Part shown: one piece after another, positions 47,413-58,844 of the stretch
Position numbering within the stretch: position 1 is the stretch's first letter
How the letters are laid out: each line of letters begins with the position of its first letter
Translations under genes and position numbers: made by a program
Notes under the pieces: generated by a model
Seen by the model: the letters and a program-made list of their open reading frames with translations, nothing else
Told to the model about the DNA's origin: nothing
The model's database searches: none
NCBI GenBank assembly: GCA_024195585.1
Contig: SWBL01000069.1
Span: 107,711-171,710 of the forward strand
Source: Aureobasidium sp. EXF-3400
Lineage: Eukaryota > Ascomycota > Dothideomycetes > Dothideales > Saccotheciaceae
Direction of reading: 5' to 3'
DNA: 64,000 bases

Positions 47413-47912
47413 TGCGTTGTGGGATTGGAGTGACAACTACTTGACTTGCCGCTTGGGATCGACAAGGAGCGCGCAGAAGGGAAGCAGCGACGGAGTGAAC
47501 AATTCGGAGTAGAAGTGACGACCAACTTGCAACTCCCTCCGCAATCAGCCTGACCTGACCGCCCGAGCCCGAGCGCCAACCCACGCACGGTCCATCAGCC
47601 TTCCAGGTTTCCGTCACTTCTCTCATCTCACTGCTCACTGCTCCGTGGAGTGACGCTGAGACTTTTTTGAAATTACAGGTTTGTCAAGCAGACTGCTAAA
47701 AGCTTGCTCTGGCCCTGAGCTCATGCAGACATTAACGCTTTTGATTGGCTCTTGCATTATCAAACACTCTGTTCTGTCTCTCTACTTCTGCCTCTTTATG
47801 CATTCAGGAATTCGAAGTAACTATCCCCTGGGGCTTGCATCTGGGAAAGGAAAAAAGAAGCTTGTATCGTCATATCCATGTCCTGAATCATCTGTTGTTC
47901 TTATCCAGATTT
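47413..47912. promoter_or_regulatory. PCT1 upstream region
   Basis: 500 bp between the PCT1 start and the PP2C stop, both minus strand. It includes the PP2C 3' flank. No clear motif seen. Confidence 0.4.
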
Positions 47913-49791
47913 TCATGCCGAATCTTGAACACCACCCATCTTGGGCTCTGCAGGCGTTTGCGACACTCCATTGCCCTGTTCTTGTGATCCGTTCTTGCCC
48001 TCGTCCTGTCCCTTGCTGACCTGGCTGGCAAGATCTTTCTCTTCATCGTCGCTCTGGTCGAACATGTCCGTGTCGTTCTCTCCAGAATCTGTCATGATTT
48101 CCGTGCCATCACCAAGCAGGATGACGCGACCGGGGTGCCCGCTAAGCATGCGCGAGCGTTGCTCCATGTCCATGTCGTATTCGTCCGGGCTGTCGTTGTC
48201 AAAGCGGTGGTGCACACCAGGTCCCTTGAATTCGGCTGTACAACGGTATTCGTATTAGACAAGGGCTCGTCACCACGGAGGCTGCATTTGAGAGATGTGC
48301 ATGGATTGCAGACAAGAGTTGTCAGGCTCCCTTTTTGAGATGGGTATCCGCAGGCATATAGCGCTAATAAACAACGAAACTCGGAAGACAAAGGGGCGCA
48401 AGAACATGCTATAAATGGGCAAGGGTTGAAAGGGGAAGAAGGTGTTACGACTGACCGTACTCTGGGGGTGCGCAGGGTCCGTCACCGTTTGCGACTCTGT
48501 CCGCAATCATTTGGTACCACTCTTCCTTGGTCTTGCCGTTAAGAAGAGCAACAACAGAAATAGTCATGTTGTCGCAGCCCACACCACCCGTCTCGCTGTT
48601 CGAGGCCAGGCAGTTGTCCATCATGTTTTCACAGATGGCAGACAGCTCCTGCTTAGCTGCAATACCACGGCGAACGAACTCGATAACGGCTTGCGAAGAC
48701 TGGCAGTCCCAGATACCTGTAGATGAAGCGTCAGAAATTGTTTATCTTGTATATCTTGTAGTGCCTTGCGTCAATTACTGACCGTCACAAGCAAGCACAA
48801 TGAACTCGTCGTCGTCGGAAAGGTCGTGAACAGTCACATCGGGGTAAGCGGTAACGATTTGCTGCTCAGGAGGCAAGTCGGCGCTCTTCTTGAACTCGAA
48901 GTCACCGATGGCACGGGAAAGGGCGAGGTTGCCGTTGACACGACCAAAATCGACAAAGCCGCCGGCGGCGCAAATTCTTGCCTTCTCACCTACTCGAGTG
49001 TTAGCATGTTTGCAGATTGAAGATCAGAAACCCAAGACGCACCCTCGTTCTGAGGCTTGTGGTCGAAGGAGAGAGGCTTTGCTCTACCCTTGACACCAAG
49101 AACAGTTCTGGAATCACCAGCGTTGCCCTAGCTGGTCAGTAAAGCACTTTCCAGTCAAGTAGATATGCCAACATACAACGTAGATCTTGTCGTGAGTTAC
49201 AATGCCAACAGTGGCGGTACATCCCGAGACTTCCTCCTCATATCTTGGGTCTAGGAAACAGTCAGCAGCTGGACGGGCTAGCAGGCGCTTGCGCGTGGCT
49301 TGACTAACCGCTAAGGATGGCCCTGTCAATGGCAAGGAAACCGTCTTTGAGGGCTTGTTCAAAGTCCTTGTTCTTGAAGGCTTCCTGCTTTGCAATGATC
49401 TTGTGCAGATTTTCGCCAGTGTAGAGCGCGACCTTGTCTCCACCATGACCGTCATAAACACCGAAAAAGCTGATACGCACGTCGGATGCGGCGGGCTTCA
49501 GATCGTCACCTTCGAGAGGTTGCAGGTCGAGAATAGTGGCATGGGCGTCCTCCATGCTGATGCGCCATCCCTGCATGCATGAGATTCCGTAGAAGATGCG
49601 GTCATCTTGTCCGCTACCCGAGTGCTGAAAGTGAAACAAAATGTTAGCGGTCAAGCAAAGTAAGCGCACAGCGGCAGTAGACAGGCGGTAGGCGGGCGAA
49701 TTTGTAGGCAGGCGAGAGAGGGCAGGAGGTCTTGTGACGAGCGGGCGACACGTACCTTTTCGACAACGGGCTCGGAAAGGGTTTGACCCAT
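47913..49791 (-). CDS. PP2C-family Ser/Thr phosphatase (Ptc2/Ptc3 type)
   Basis: Seven exons on the minus strand: 49791-49756, 49624-49309, 49250-49177, 49127-49043, 48989-48783, 48716-48456, 48235-47913, giving 433 residues. It begins [12 protein letters not shown], with Gly2 in a context fit for N-myristoylation, as in Ptc2/Ptc3. Metal-binding motifs are intact: [45 protein letters not shown] and GCDNMT. An acidic, Gln/Ser-rich C-terminal tail follows ([16 protein letters not shown]). These enzymes are Mg/Mn-dependent and dampen stress MAP kinase and DNA-damage signalling. Introns 2-5 are 49-66 nt, but the first is 131 nt and the sixth 220 nt, which could hold an alternative exon. Confidence 0.93.
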
Positions 49792-50877
49792 GATGGATCG
49801 CGGAGGTCGAAATTGGACGGAGGGGAGCGATTAAAAGAGTTTGGCGGGTGTTGCAGCAAAGGGCGCTGTGAGTCCGAGGATGGCTTGGATGAGTAGCTGA
49901 GGGTGAGTGTGCGTGTGTGTGTGGAGTAGGTTCTGTAAGCGGGGCCGGCAGAAGACTGCAGTTACGTGGTCCTTGAACAATAGGTGACAATCAACAAGCA
50001 ATACCGCGTCTCGAGAGCTTCAGATGTTCGTGTCTTGACGCGTGCACTTAGCGACAAAAAGAATTGTACGAGGTTTGTGGTGGTGGAAGAGAAGGGGGGC
50101 CACTGGAGAGGCCAGTCGAACGTCCGCGTGAAGGGCTTTGCCTGTCGAGAACGCCGCCTTCCGCCGCCATTGAATGACGTGCCTTCTACATCTCACCCCA
50201 CTCGGCAAACAAAGAGACTCCTTTATATCAATCCTTCCAACGACTCACTGCCTCGCTCCTGTTTTAGGCTGCACTGTTTTCTCCAAAATGGCACATGAGT
50301 ATTGAAACATTATCCACGCTCTTCTCAACACCTATATTGCGCTGCGCCAGCCCGTTGCTTGGACCCTCATGAAAGACGTACGAAACCTTATACCATTCTA
50401 GACACTCTCATTCAGCTAGCTGGAAATCCATCTCACTTTGGATCCTCCTACCTCCCCACGTGCAGAAGTATATAACACGTATGCTGTAAGAATGCATACT
50501 GTTATTGAGGAACAGAATAGTGCCCACTGAGAGGCGATATCTCATGAGCTCTCCTTGGCCATGCCTCTACTTCTGAACACAATTGTGCATTTTTCTAGTC
50601 TGCAGATGCTCTTTGCTCAGTCCGAGTATGATGAAGTTACAGACTCTAGCATACGATGAGGTATAGTAGTGACGCAAAGCCGTGGTAACAAAACGTGTTT
50701 ACTTCGAGGCTGTCTGCAGACAATCCCAGCGATGACTGTTATCTGAACCTTCTGTTGAGAAGTAAACGAGAGCCAGCGAAACTCGTAAAAACTTTAATAA
50801 GAGTGCTAAAGGGGTATCCATGACGAATCTGCAATACTAATACCGATTCTAGTACGATCAACCATATACAAAAACAA
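49792..50877. other. intergenic, 1.1 kb, with a degenerate repeat
   Basis: Promoter side of the PP2C gene and 3' flank of the membrane-protein gene. Contains the second copy of the degenerate repeat (50515-50655) and AT-rich words such as gtatataacacgtatg near 50467. I see no gene. Confidence 0.45.
50515..50655 (+). repeat. degenerate dispersed repeat, copy B
   Basis: Partner of 43750-43905 in the same orientation, 6.75 kb away; see that entry for the shared blocks. The longest nearly exact stretch is agttacagactYtagca. Confidence 0.5.
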
Positions 50878-52122
50878 TCAAGCTCCAAGCTCGCTCGGTC
50901 TGTGCTCTCTGCCCTCTTCTGTGCCAAAGTTGAACTTGCCCAATTCATCTGAGCTGGGATAAAAGACCTTTGGCGAGCTTTGGCGTCGGGGGCTACGTGT
51001 GGGAATATCAGGCGTTGGACTCAGATGTCTTCGAGGGTCTTGGTAAGGGTCTTCGTATCCATCCTCATCATAATCTTCGCTGCTTGCAAACGGATTCTGG
51101 TAATAGGGATGAGGGTAATCTTGGGCTACTGAAGTTGCCAGAGCTGCAAGTGAAGGCTGTTGTCGACCATAAGGCGAGTCAAGGTTACGATATCCTTCTG
51201 AGCTGCCTCGTGGAGGCCAAAAGCCACTGCTGCGACGACGTTGAGGCTCTTGCTCGATTGGACTGACAGGACTGGCGGCCACCGTGGCAAATAATTCTGG
51301 AGAAAAGGGAGTGGGTGGTCTGTCTTGTTGGCGTGTTGTCTCTTGGAAGGACCCACGGTCAGATCGCTCAGCCGATAGCTCGGCCGGTCCACTGTTGTAG
51401 CCATAGCCAAGGTGCATATCGTCATTGCCGTTGGCCAGACTTCTGGTCGGATAGCCACCACGAGCAGTCATTGACGGTTGAAGTAATGGTGGTGCATCCA
51501 AATTACCATACTTCTCAGCTTCTGCGTTGTTGCGCCAAGAGAAGACTTCGTTGTCCGAAGGACTTGACGGCCTTCTCTTGAAGAAGCTTCCTGTGTTCTT
51601 CCGACGGCGATGCAACAACCAGATGAGGAATGCAGCAATAGCAACGGCAATCGATCCTAGAACCACACCAAGGATAATACCCAGTCGTTTGTCCCCTGAA
51701 TCATGCGTCTGTGGAGAGGTGTTTGACGATGATGTAGAAGCCACACCTGAGGGTGCAATTGATGCTGTGGACGTCAGAACTGGTCTCGCATCTTCAGTTG
51801 TGGACGCGATCGCCGATGAAGGGCTTGGAGAAGCTGAGGTTGAGAGCGAGGTCTCGGTCGGATCAGTTGATGGTATGGTATAAGTCTGGGAACCAATAAC
51901 CACGGTAGTCGGCCACGTTAATGAGCCCACATCGGTAATGGTAGTCGAGGGATAGTTGCTCTTGATCAAGGAGTTGGCTTCAGACAGGAGCGTTTGGATC
52001 CCATTTTGAACTTGGCTCGAATCTGCTGTGACCACACTTTCCAGAGCACTGAAAAGACCGGCTGGTTGGTCATCGGCCATTGCTATTCCAACAAGGAGGA
52101 CGATGGCCAAATTGGTCTTCAT
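50878..52122 (-). CDS. single-pass plasma-membrane or wall-sensor-like protein (414 aa)
   Basis: A single exon of 414 residues. Residues 1-16 are a signal peptide (MKTNLAIVLLVGIAMA). The extracellular part (17-146) ends in a Ser/Thr/Pro-rich stalk likely to be O-mannosylated. One membrane helix at 147-170 (LGIILGVVLGSIAVAIAAFL) is followed by the stop-transfer HRRRK. The cytoplasmic tail (about 240 residues) is disordered, rich in Pro, Ser, Tyr and Arg, with several SSP/TPF sites (PPTPFSPELF, ASPVSPIEQEPQ). This is the general layout of fungal stress or wall sensors and mid2-like proteins. There is no Cys-rich WSC domain, so I do not assign it to a known sensor family. A coherent frame, high-confidence gene, unknown function. 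Confidence 0.8.
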   Translation of the reverse strand: MKTNLAIVLLVGIAMADDQPAGLFSALESVVTADSSQVQNGIQTLLSEANSLIKSNYPSTTITDVGSLTWPTTVVIGSQTYTIPSTDPTETSLSTSASPSPSSAIASTTEDARPVLTSTASIAPSGVASTSSSNTSPQTHDSGDKRLGIILGVVLGSIAVAIAAFLIWLLHRRRKNTGSFFKRRPSSPSDNEVFSWRNNAEAEKYGNLDAPPLLQPSMTARGGYPTRSLANGNDDMHLGYGYNSGPAELSAERSDRGSFQETTRQQDRPPTPFSPELFATVAASPVSPIEQEPQRRRSSGFWPPRGSSEGYRNLDSPYGRQQPSLAALATSVAQDYPHPYYQNPFASSEDYDEDGYEDPYQDPRRHLSPTPDIPTRSPRRQSSPKVFYPSSDELGKFNFGTEEGREHRPSELGA

Positions 52123-53138
52123 CCTTGTCTTGGGTGAAGAAAGTAGCTGTAAGTAGATATTTTTGCAAATCTGAGTAGTGATGGACTTGAGTGATGACGA
52201 TGGACAAGCCCAAAGACAGTGAGTCTTTGGTATCTCAAAAGGCGAGAAGACGAATTGAAGGACTAGAAGATGTATTCAATGATCGATTGTCAGGAGCGAA
52301 AACCGGACGAAGGCCATTGATGTCTTTCAAGACAAGTCACGCTCCCACAAGTACTCTTCCACATGGTTTGGACCTACAGCGCAGGACGTCAATTCTCCGT
52401 AGAGCCTGCAGGGTTCTTCGTGCATAGCAAAGGCCAGACCGTCCCGTAAGCGACAGTCCAATAGGCGAGCACAGCAACCATGCGAAGTTGTTCTGCCTCT
52501 CCATGTCCCAGCCACAAGAGAGGGGTAAATGTGGCGCTAAAGCACAGCCACTTCAAAGCGTCACAGCGATCAGCATGATAAAAGTCCTGAAAGAGAACTC
52601 GCAGCGGCTCGCTCACGACAAGCCACCTCAGAAAGCAGGTTATTGGGGACGTATGGAGTCACCGATCACCGTATTGATGCCATTGTGCATAGACCATCTC
52701 TACCACAGTGTCACCGTCGCACCTTTTGCCTTAGATGATGCCGGGTTTGCTGGCTTCAGGGTTATCTTTCGCTTGGGATGGACTAGAGATGCCATGAGAT
52801 AGGTTGTGCATCCCGCATCATGAGGTGCCGCGCGTGCGAATATTGGCTCGTTTTCTCGGAAGCTACTCAGCCTCCCTCGAATAGCCTGGTTCACACTCAC
52901 GGTACTGTGCCTGCGCTTATTGAACGTCTTGGAAATCATCCTGCTATATGATCCTTGTCTTATCACCAAGCTCAGCCTTGAGCGGAGTTCCAGAACCAAC
53001 CTTGACGATGAAGGCGCTTCAGCGATTGGTGACGTTGGCCTCCACATCTGTCAAGGCCTGTGACATGTATACCTAGGGATTGGCGACATTTAGCAGGCGT
53101 AGATATTGTGATAATGATTACTGTCCAACATATTCTAT
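52123..53138. other. intergenic, 1.0 kb
   Basis: Upstream region of the membrane-protein gene and 3' flank of the next Zn2Cys6 gene. Several short frames on both strands, none domain-like. I see no gene. Confidence 0.45.
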
Positions 53139-55326
53139 TCAATATGGTCGTGTTTGCGTCGGGCCGAGCTGCTCCTGTTGGTCACCGACCGGGCCAAGCG
53201 ATTCATGCCCATGCCATGCTGCATATTGGTGTGTTGTCTGAGGGACGACGCTGTTGTAGTGAGATTGATAGAATTCAGTACTTTGCTGAAATTCCGGAGG
53301 ATAGGTTGGGGTGATTAGCGGTTGGAGATGTTGATGCGGACCTGGAGGGGGGATAGTCGTCTCTGTAAGAGGCGCAAGAGGCGCAATTGAGTCGGCATAG
53401 TTCCAAACAGGCCGAGCAGGAACGTTTGAGGAGTCTTGCCTCTTCCAAACACGCTGATTCAGAGAGGACAAAAGACTTTCGGAATCACGTTGAAAGCGAT
53501 CACGCCAACTCATATATCCCCACCGCAATCCAAACAGACCAAGACAATCCGTCAGACGCTTTATGCAGGTGATGCTTCGCGCGAGGTTCTTCTGGAAATC
53601 CCTGGGTGTGTGAGGTGCTGGTGGCGGTGGCGCTGAATCGACAGGAACAAGTGGTGGATCCGGGATGATGCCTGATAAGAGCCTATCTTCATTGCCTTGC
53701 AACATCTCGATGAATTGACGGCCAGTCATGTATACTCGCATCGCATCGTAAAAACTCAGGGGAGCTGTCTTGACACGCTCGTTCGCATGAGCTGTCATCT
53801 TTTCCGCATATTGAATGCAATACTCGAAGATAAGACTTTGCGCGAAGGGTGCAACAAATGGCATCCGTGGTGATGCAGCAAGGATGTAGATATAAGAGTA
53901 AAGCAAATTGAGCTCAAAGAAGGTGCGAACCTCCGCACTCATGCTCAGGGACAGTCCGGCGAACCAGTTTCTCATCGCTTCGCAAGAACGCCATATTATT
54001 GGGTAAGGGTCAGACAAAGGTATTCGTCCTGACTGGAATAACTCGGTGTACCAATCCGACTGTATTCGTCTAAGATTGAAAAGGTCAATTGCTGAACCAA
54101 AACTCTTGAACAGGATGTGGTTAGAGTCTTTAGCCTCTGGCGGGACCAATGTCTGCGCCGTAGAGAAGGGCAGGGCAACATTTGCGGAATCGTCAGAAAA
54201 CGAGAAGGCTCGTGATTGGATCAGACTCGTCGACCGATCGAAACCGTAAACACACCAGAAAACTCGTCTCCGTAGCTCTAGCTTCGCTCTAGATATGGAA
54301 GCGCTTCGGGGAGGATCTTGATGAAGTCCTAGGTCAACCATGGCGCGCGAAGCTGCACCTATCAGGCCCCAACTATCAAAATGATGAGGGTCGATCATAG
54401 AGTACTCATGTAGGAGTAGCATTGCCTGCACGCTTGCGATCGATCCGGGACGAAGAACGTGTTCAGCATGAACCAAGGCAGCAGAAACGTGTCCAATCGC
54501 AGCCATGTAGTTGCCGTCGCCTCTTTGCTCCATTCGTCCAGAGTGTGCGATTGCGAGTACCAATCTGACAGAAAAGTGGTCAAACGGTGATGCTGTGGAG
54601 GCCCTAGAGCTCTCCGAGTTATAGACTGCATCGAGCGATGCATAGAAACTGGATTCCTCAAAGAATGGATACATGACGAAGAAATTTTCGAAATAGTGCC
54701 TGATGGTGATTATGGCCTCGTTCCGAGGCGGCAGCGGAGTCACAAACCCCGTAGGAAGGGAGTCTTTGGTACAGGCAGAGAGTACCATGCGAGCATAGGA
54801 CATACTTGATGTGAATCCGTAGAAATCTCGCGCAGTTGCATTCACAGTGCTGCGACTAGTTAGTACGTAGCAGGATACACAGAAAGATAGCTTTACTTAC
54901 AGGTAGCCAAAATCAGACACAAGATCATCGATCTCTTGAGCTTCGAGCCTCTTTGAAGTTCTGGTGAGTCCTTCGGATGGGACATGTTTCTGCACAGCGC
55001 CATCGTGATTGTTCACGGGCACAACAGAGGCTTTCCTGTGTTGAGCCTCTTGCAGTCTGCGTTCAAGCTTTTCTATCCTCGTTTCCAAGGTAGCAACATA
55101 ACTTCGCTCTTTACCCCTGGCGAATTGATCGCTGGTACTTGAGCACTCTGCTTGTTTACCAGATCTCTCGCAGGCGGTACATGCCTGAATTGATTAGCAA
55201 GACACAAAGCAGAGATCAAGGCAAGCTTACAGGAAGTTTGCCGTCGCATTTGATCTTTGCAGACCTACATCGCGAGCAGGCAGCGACCGGACGGCTGACT
55301 CTGAGTAAGGGGGTCTCGAGAACCAT
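53139..55326 (-). CDS. Zn2Cys6 transcription factor with fungal_trans domain
   Basis: Three exons on the minus strand, 55326-55231, 55184-54901 and 54849-53139, give 696 residues. Introns are 46 and 51 nt. The zinc cluster is Cys17-x2-Cys20-x6-Cys27-x6-Cys34-x2-Cys37-x8-Cys46 (CSRCRSAKIKC, ACTACERSGKQAEC), with the intron between the third and fourth Cys. A dimerisation coiled coil follows (LETRIEKLERRLQEAQHRK). The central fungal_trans domain runs from about residue 155 (IRHYFENFFVMYPFFEESSF) through GAASRAMVDLGLHQDPP and LELRRRVFWCVYGFDRS. It ends in a Pro/Gln-rich tail (HLQPLITPTYPPEFQQ). It should bind inverted CGG-type repeats as a dimer; the regulated pathway cannot be read here. Divergent from the next factor, 966 bp between starts. 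Confidence 0.9.
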
Positions 55327-55399
55327 GTGAATCGAGATTTAACAGATTGTGGCTTGAATGGCTTTGGCGCCTGGTCAGTCAGAATTCAGTCAGCATAGA

Positions 55400-55448
55400 G
55401 CTGGAGCAGACGAAACGGAGTCGAGCTGGAGTGGACGGAACAGAGTCC
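55400..55448. repeat. imperfect direct repeat, about 25 bp, upstream of Zn2Cys6 gene
   Basis: Two adjacent units both begin agctggag, then differ at a few positions (cagacgaaacggagtc versus tggacggaacagagtc). They sit about 75 bp upstream of the minus-strand factor start at 55326. Repeated words containing cgg/cga are candidates for factor binding, but this is inference. Confidence 0.45.
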
Positions 55449-55604
55449 GTATAACTAGATGATACAAGTGACAATTGGCTTACGGACGAAAGAGAGCGAG
55501 TTCGTGAACCAAATGCGGCAGAAAATGTCAAAAACAGCTGTCAGAGCTGGGGCCAAGGACATCGGTGGTAGCAAGCAGTTGCAGGGAGAGGAGGGCGGAC
55601 TTAG

Positions 55605-55967
55605 CGGTCCCGGCGATGTGCGACTCTAGAGCTCCAGACCCCCTCTCGTGCTGGATTGATCACGGATAGGCAAGCAACCGAGGCAGCTTGGGCTGCGAGA
55701 ATCGACGCTGTTGACACTGCTTATTTCGCTTTCTTGTTGCGACAGCGAATCAAGTGGCAGAGATGGGACAGCAAGATCCAAAGTTGGGTCTTCTTGGTTA
55801 GACTGAAGCGGAAGTCGGATAGTTTGCCGGAAGATTGCAACGGCTTTTTTAGACGACGGTGCTGGATTATTTGCAATTGTTTGATGATAACTGCTGTGCT
55901 TGCAGCTTGGATGTACACTGTCGGTCTCGAACACGAGCAAGCACGAGAATGTGACAAAGCAGAATGA
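55605..55967 (+). CDS. possible small membrane protein or exon, no ATG found
   Basis: An open frame from just after a TAG at 55602 to a TGA at 55965-55967. The part from about 55656 looks like protein: EAAWAARIDAVDTAYFAFLL, RQRIKWQRWDSKIQSWVFLV, then Cys-rich RRRCWIICNCL and a hydrophobic helix MITAVLAAWMYTVGL before EHEQARECDKAE. It has no ATG at its beginning, so a start would need an upstream exon that I could not place. An antisense frame of 135 codons overlaps it but looks less natural. It may be a small gene, a pseudogene or chance. Confidence 0.3.
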   Translation, partial: RSRRCATLELQTPSRAGLITDRQATEAAWAARIDAVDTAYFAFLLRQRIKWQRWDSKIQSWVFLVRLKRKSDSLPEDCNGFFRRRCWIICNCLMITAVLAAWMYTVGLEHEQARECDKAE

Positions 55968-56292
55968 GTTCAGGACGAGATGACCATGTAAAGCAATTTG
56001 GACTCTTGGAACAGCAACAAGATCAACCGACAACAGGGTGACAGATGGAGGAGGCTCGAGACCCTGACGATTACCTTAATTGCACAGCACACAGCCGACT
56101 TGCGATAGCGTCTCCCCGCAACAGCTGAGAAGTGGATCCATTACTCGCATCACAGAGAGCGAACCTATCCAACAAAACAGGTGGGCGGCACCGAAATGCG
56201 ACATGAGGCGCACTGAAAATCGATAAACCCCTCCTGAGAGAAAGTCTTATCGCCCTCTTGGATCCGTACAGGCTGCTGCTTGCTGTCTTAGG

Positions 56293-58844
56293 ATGCAAGC
56301 CTCAGCAGCAAGACCAGCCAAGGCTAAAGCCAAAGGCACCGCCCCTACCCACCCTCAGACCGGCGCCGCACCGGCTGAAGATGGCTCGTCGCGAGTGGCT
56401 CACACGCTGACCGCATGCTCACGCTGCCGACAGGTACGCTCTGAAAGACTTCGCCAGTGATTCCGACTAACAGCGCACAGCGCAAGACGCGATGTGACCC
56501 TGGTCTGCCCCGCTGCGGACCCTGCGAGCGAACAAACTCTGTGTGCGAGTACTGGGACCCGGCAAAGGGCAAGAACGTCAACCGCGACTATGTCATCTAC
56601 CTGCAGCAACGCGTGCGACAACTCGAACTCGACCTCGAGAAGGCCGAAAACGATGAGGGACACGACGACCCCGAAGTCATGGTCCGCAGCGGTGCCAGCG
56701 TCAAGCTGCAAGAGCACGATGAGACAAAGTACCTGGGCCCTGCGAGCGGCACTCAGATCACCCGCCTGGTCATGCAGTTGGCCAAACACTTTACCGACTC
56801 CAAGTCCATCAAGGAGATTGTCAACGAGACCAAGGCCCGCCAGGTCAAGGCTCTCTATGCCGAAGAGGCCACCAAACCCACCTCCAAGATCTACCCACTG
56901 ACCAGTGATGTTGCCGCCGAAGACCTTCCTAATCGCAGCCTGACCGACCTCCTGATCCAATTGTACAACCTCAAAGTCCAGCCCATGTATCCCGCCCTGC
57001 ACGAGCCTTCGTTCGCCAAAGACGTAGATGTTGTTTACACCGGGAGCCCGGACCCGTATCAGAACTACATAGTCCGAATGGTTATTGCCATCAGTCTGCA
57101 AAAGATGGATACTCAGTACGCCGGTCTTGCTGACAGCTACTATCTGGCCGCCCTACAGTACCTCACCCCAGTCATTCGCCCTATGAACTTGAGGACTTTG
57201 CAAGCCTTCGCTTTGATCGCTGAATACTCATTGCTTACTCCTACTCGCACCGCCATCTATTATGTCATGGGTCTTGCTGTCCGTCTTGCACAATCCCTGG
57301 GCATCAATGAAGAGCGTACCATCACTCGCACCGCATCTGGAGGAACCGCCAACTATCTCGAGGTGGACATGCGTCGCCGCCTCTTCTGGTGCACCTTTGT
57401 CATGGAGCTCGGTCTATCGCATGCCCTCGGTCGTCCGTCCATACTTGCCACACATCAAGACCACATTGATGTTGAGTTCTTCGAGGCTGTCAGTGACGAG
57501 TACATCACTCCCGAAGGTATCCTTCCTGGCGCTCCCAGGCCAAACCTCAAAAAGTGGATTGCTATCCATTTCTTCAAAATGCGTATGTTGCAACTCGAAA
57601 TTCGAAGAAAGCTCTATCAAAGGAAGCGCCCTACTCCGAAAGACGACAAGGACATTTGGTTTTTGCAGATGAATGCCAAACTTGAATCCTGGCGAGACGC
57701 CAGTCCCACCAAGGACGAAGGCAGTGGTCTTAACAAAGTCTGGTTTGTTGGCAGATACCACACCATGATTGTCTTCCTGTACAGGCCGTCTCCGCAAGTA
57801 CCCAAGCCATCTGTTTCGGCTGCCCTGAAGGTCTTCGAAGCTTGCCGCTACAACATTTATCTCCAGCGAGAGCAGATAACAATGGGCAACGTTGATCTGA
57901 CGTGGATCTTCACTCAAGCAATCTTCATGGCTATCAACGCCATGTTGTGGTCGTTATCATTCGCCGAGGTGCGCAAGCAGAATCCCAGACAGGACGTCCA
58001 GAAACATCTCCAGGTTGCGATGGAAGCCATCAGACTTGGCTCAGAACGTTGGCCAGGTGTCTTGTCAGCCATCGAACTTTATCATGATCTTATCTCGGCC
58101 ATCTTGAAGGCCTATGACAAAGATGGCGATATTCCTCTCCAAGAAGCTACACCTTCTGACAGCGCTTCCCCTGGTGGAAACCCCTACTCACCTAACACGA
58201 GCCATTCACGAGGTGCAAGCCCTGGAACAATTTCGACTGTTTCTATAGCCACACCTCCAGAGAGAATTCCTTCCTTTGGCACATTCCAAAACACGAGCGT
58301 CGAACATCCTCCACCCATGCCTTATCAAACGTCCGATCATCCCGTTGTGACGCCTCCAGTTTATCAGAACACTCAAGCGACACAGCCCGTCCCCCGAATT
58401 AGTGGACCGGACATCTCACCAGCCGCATATCAAACGGCACAGGCCGACAATTCATCGTCGTACTTCCAACCTCTTCCCGCCAACTTCCCAGAACTGCCAC
58501 AAACCCATTGGGGCAGCCAGTACTCATCTCCAGCCCAGAGAGGAGGTTCCGACTCGTATAGCCCATACGGCCTATCCTCTTCTGGCGGTGGCCTTGCGCC
58601 ACCGACCACTTACCCAGCTTCGTCACCACTTTATGGATCAGGAGACCCGGCACAGCAATCGGCGGAGAACATGATGGCTAACCCAAGCTTCTGGGGACAG
58701 GACATGTCTCAATTTGGAAGTGGTCTGGATCAAGCCCAACAGACCGAGCTCATGCACTCGCTGGAGACATCTGGTATGGAAGACATTCAGCACATGATCA
58801 GTAGCACCATGCGTGCATTTGGCCAGAGACCACAGAATGGTTGA
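56293..58844 (+). CDS. Zn2Cys6 transcription factor with fungal_trans domain
   Basis: Two exons, 56293-56433 and 56481-58844, give 834 residues. The 47-nt intron (GTACGC..ACTAAC..ACAG) lies inside the zinc cluster: Cys42-x2-Cys45-x6-Cys52-x6-Cys59-x2-Cys62-x6-Cys69 (ACSRCRQ-RKTRCDPGLPRCGPC). A coiled coil follows (YVIYLQQRVRQLELDLEKAE). The fungal_trans domain is at about 190-520 (LLIQLYNLKVQPMYPALHEP, YYVMGLAVRLAQSLGINEER, DMRRRLFWCTFVMELGLSHA). The last 230 residues are Ser/Pro/Gln/Tyr-rich and likely activating (YQTSDHPVVTPPVYQNTQ). Residues 1-40 are Ala/Lys-rich. I cannot assign it to a named regulator. Sequence is high quality with no breaks. Confidence 0.9.

Larger units (their letters stand above)
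55327..56292. promoter_or_regulatory. shared upstream region of two divergent Zn2Cys6 genes
   Basis: 966 bp between two start codons facing away from each other. A near-direct repeat (agctggagcagacgaaacggagtcg / agctggagtggacggaacagagtcc) lies at about 55400-55450. The region also contains a plus-strand frame (55605-55967) that looks protein-like and is listed separately. Confidence 0.5.
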
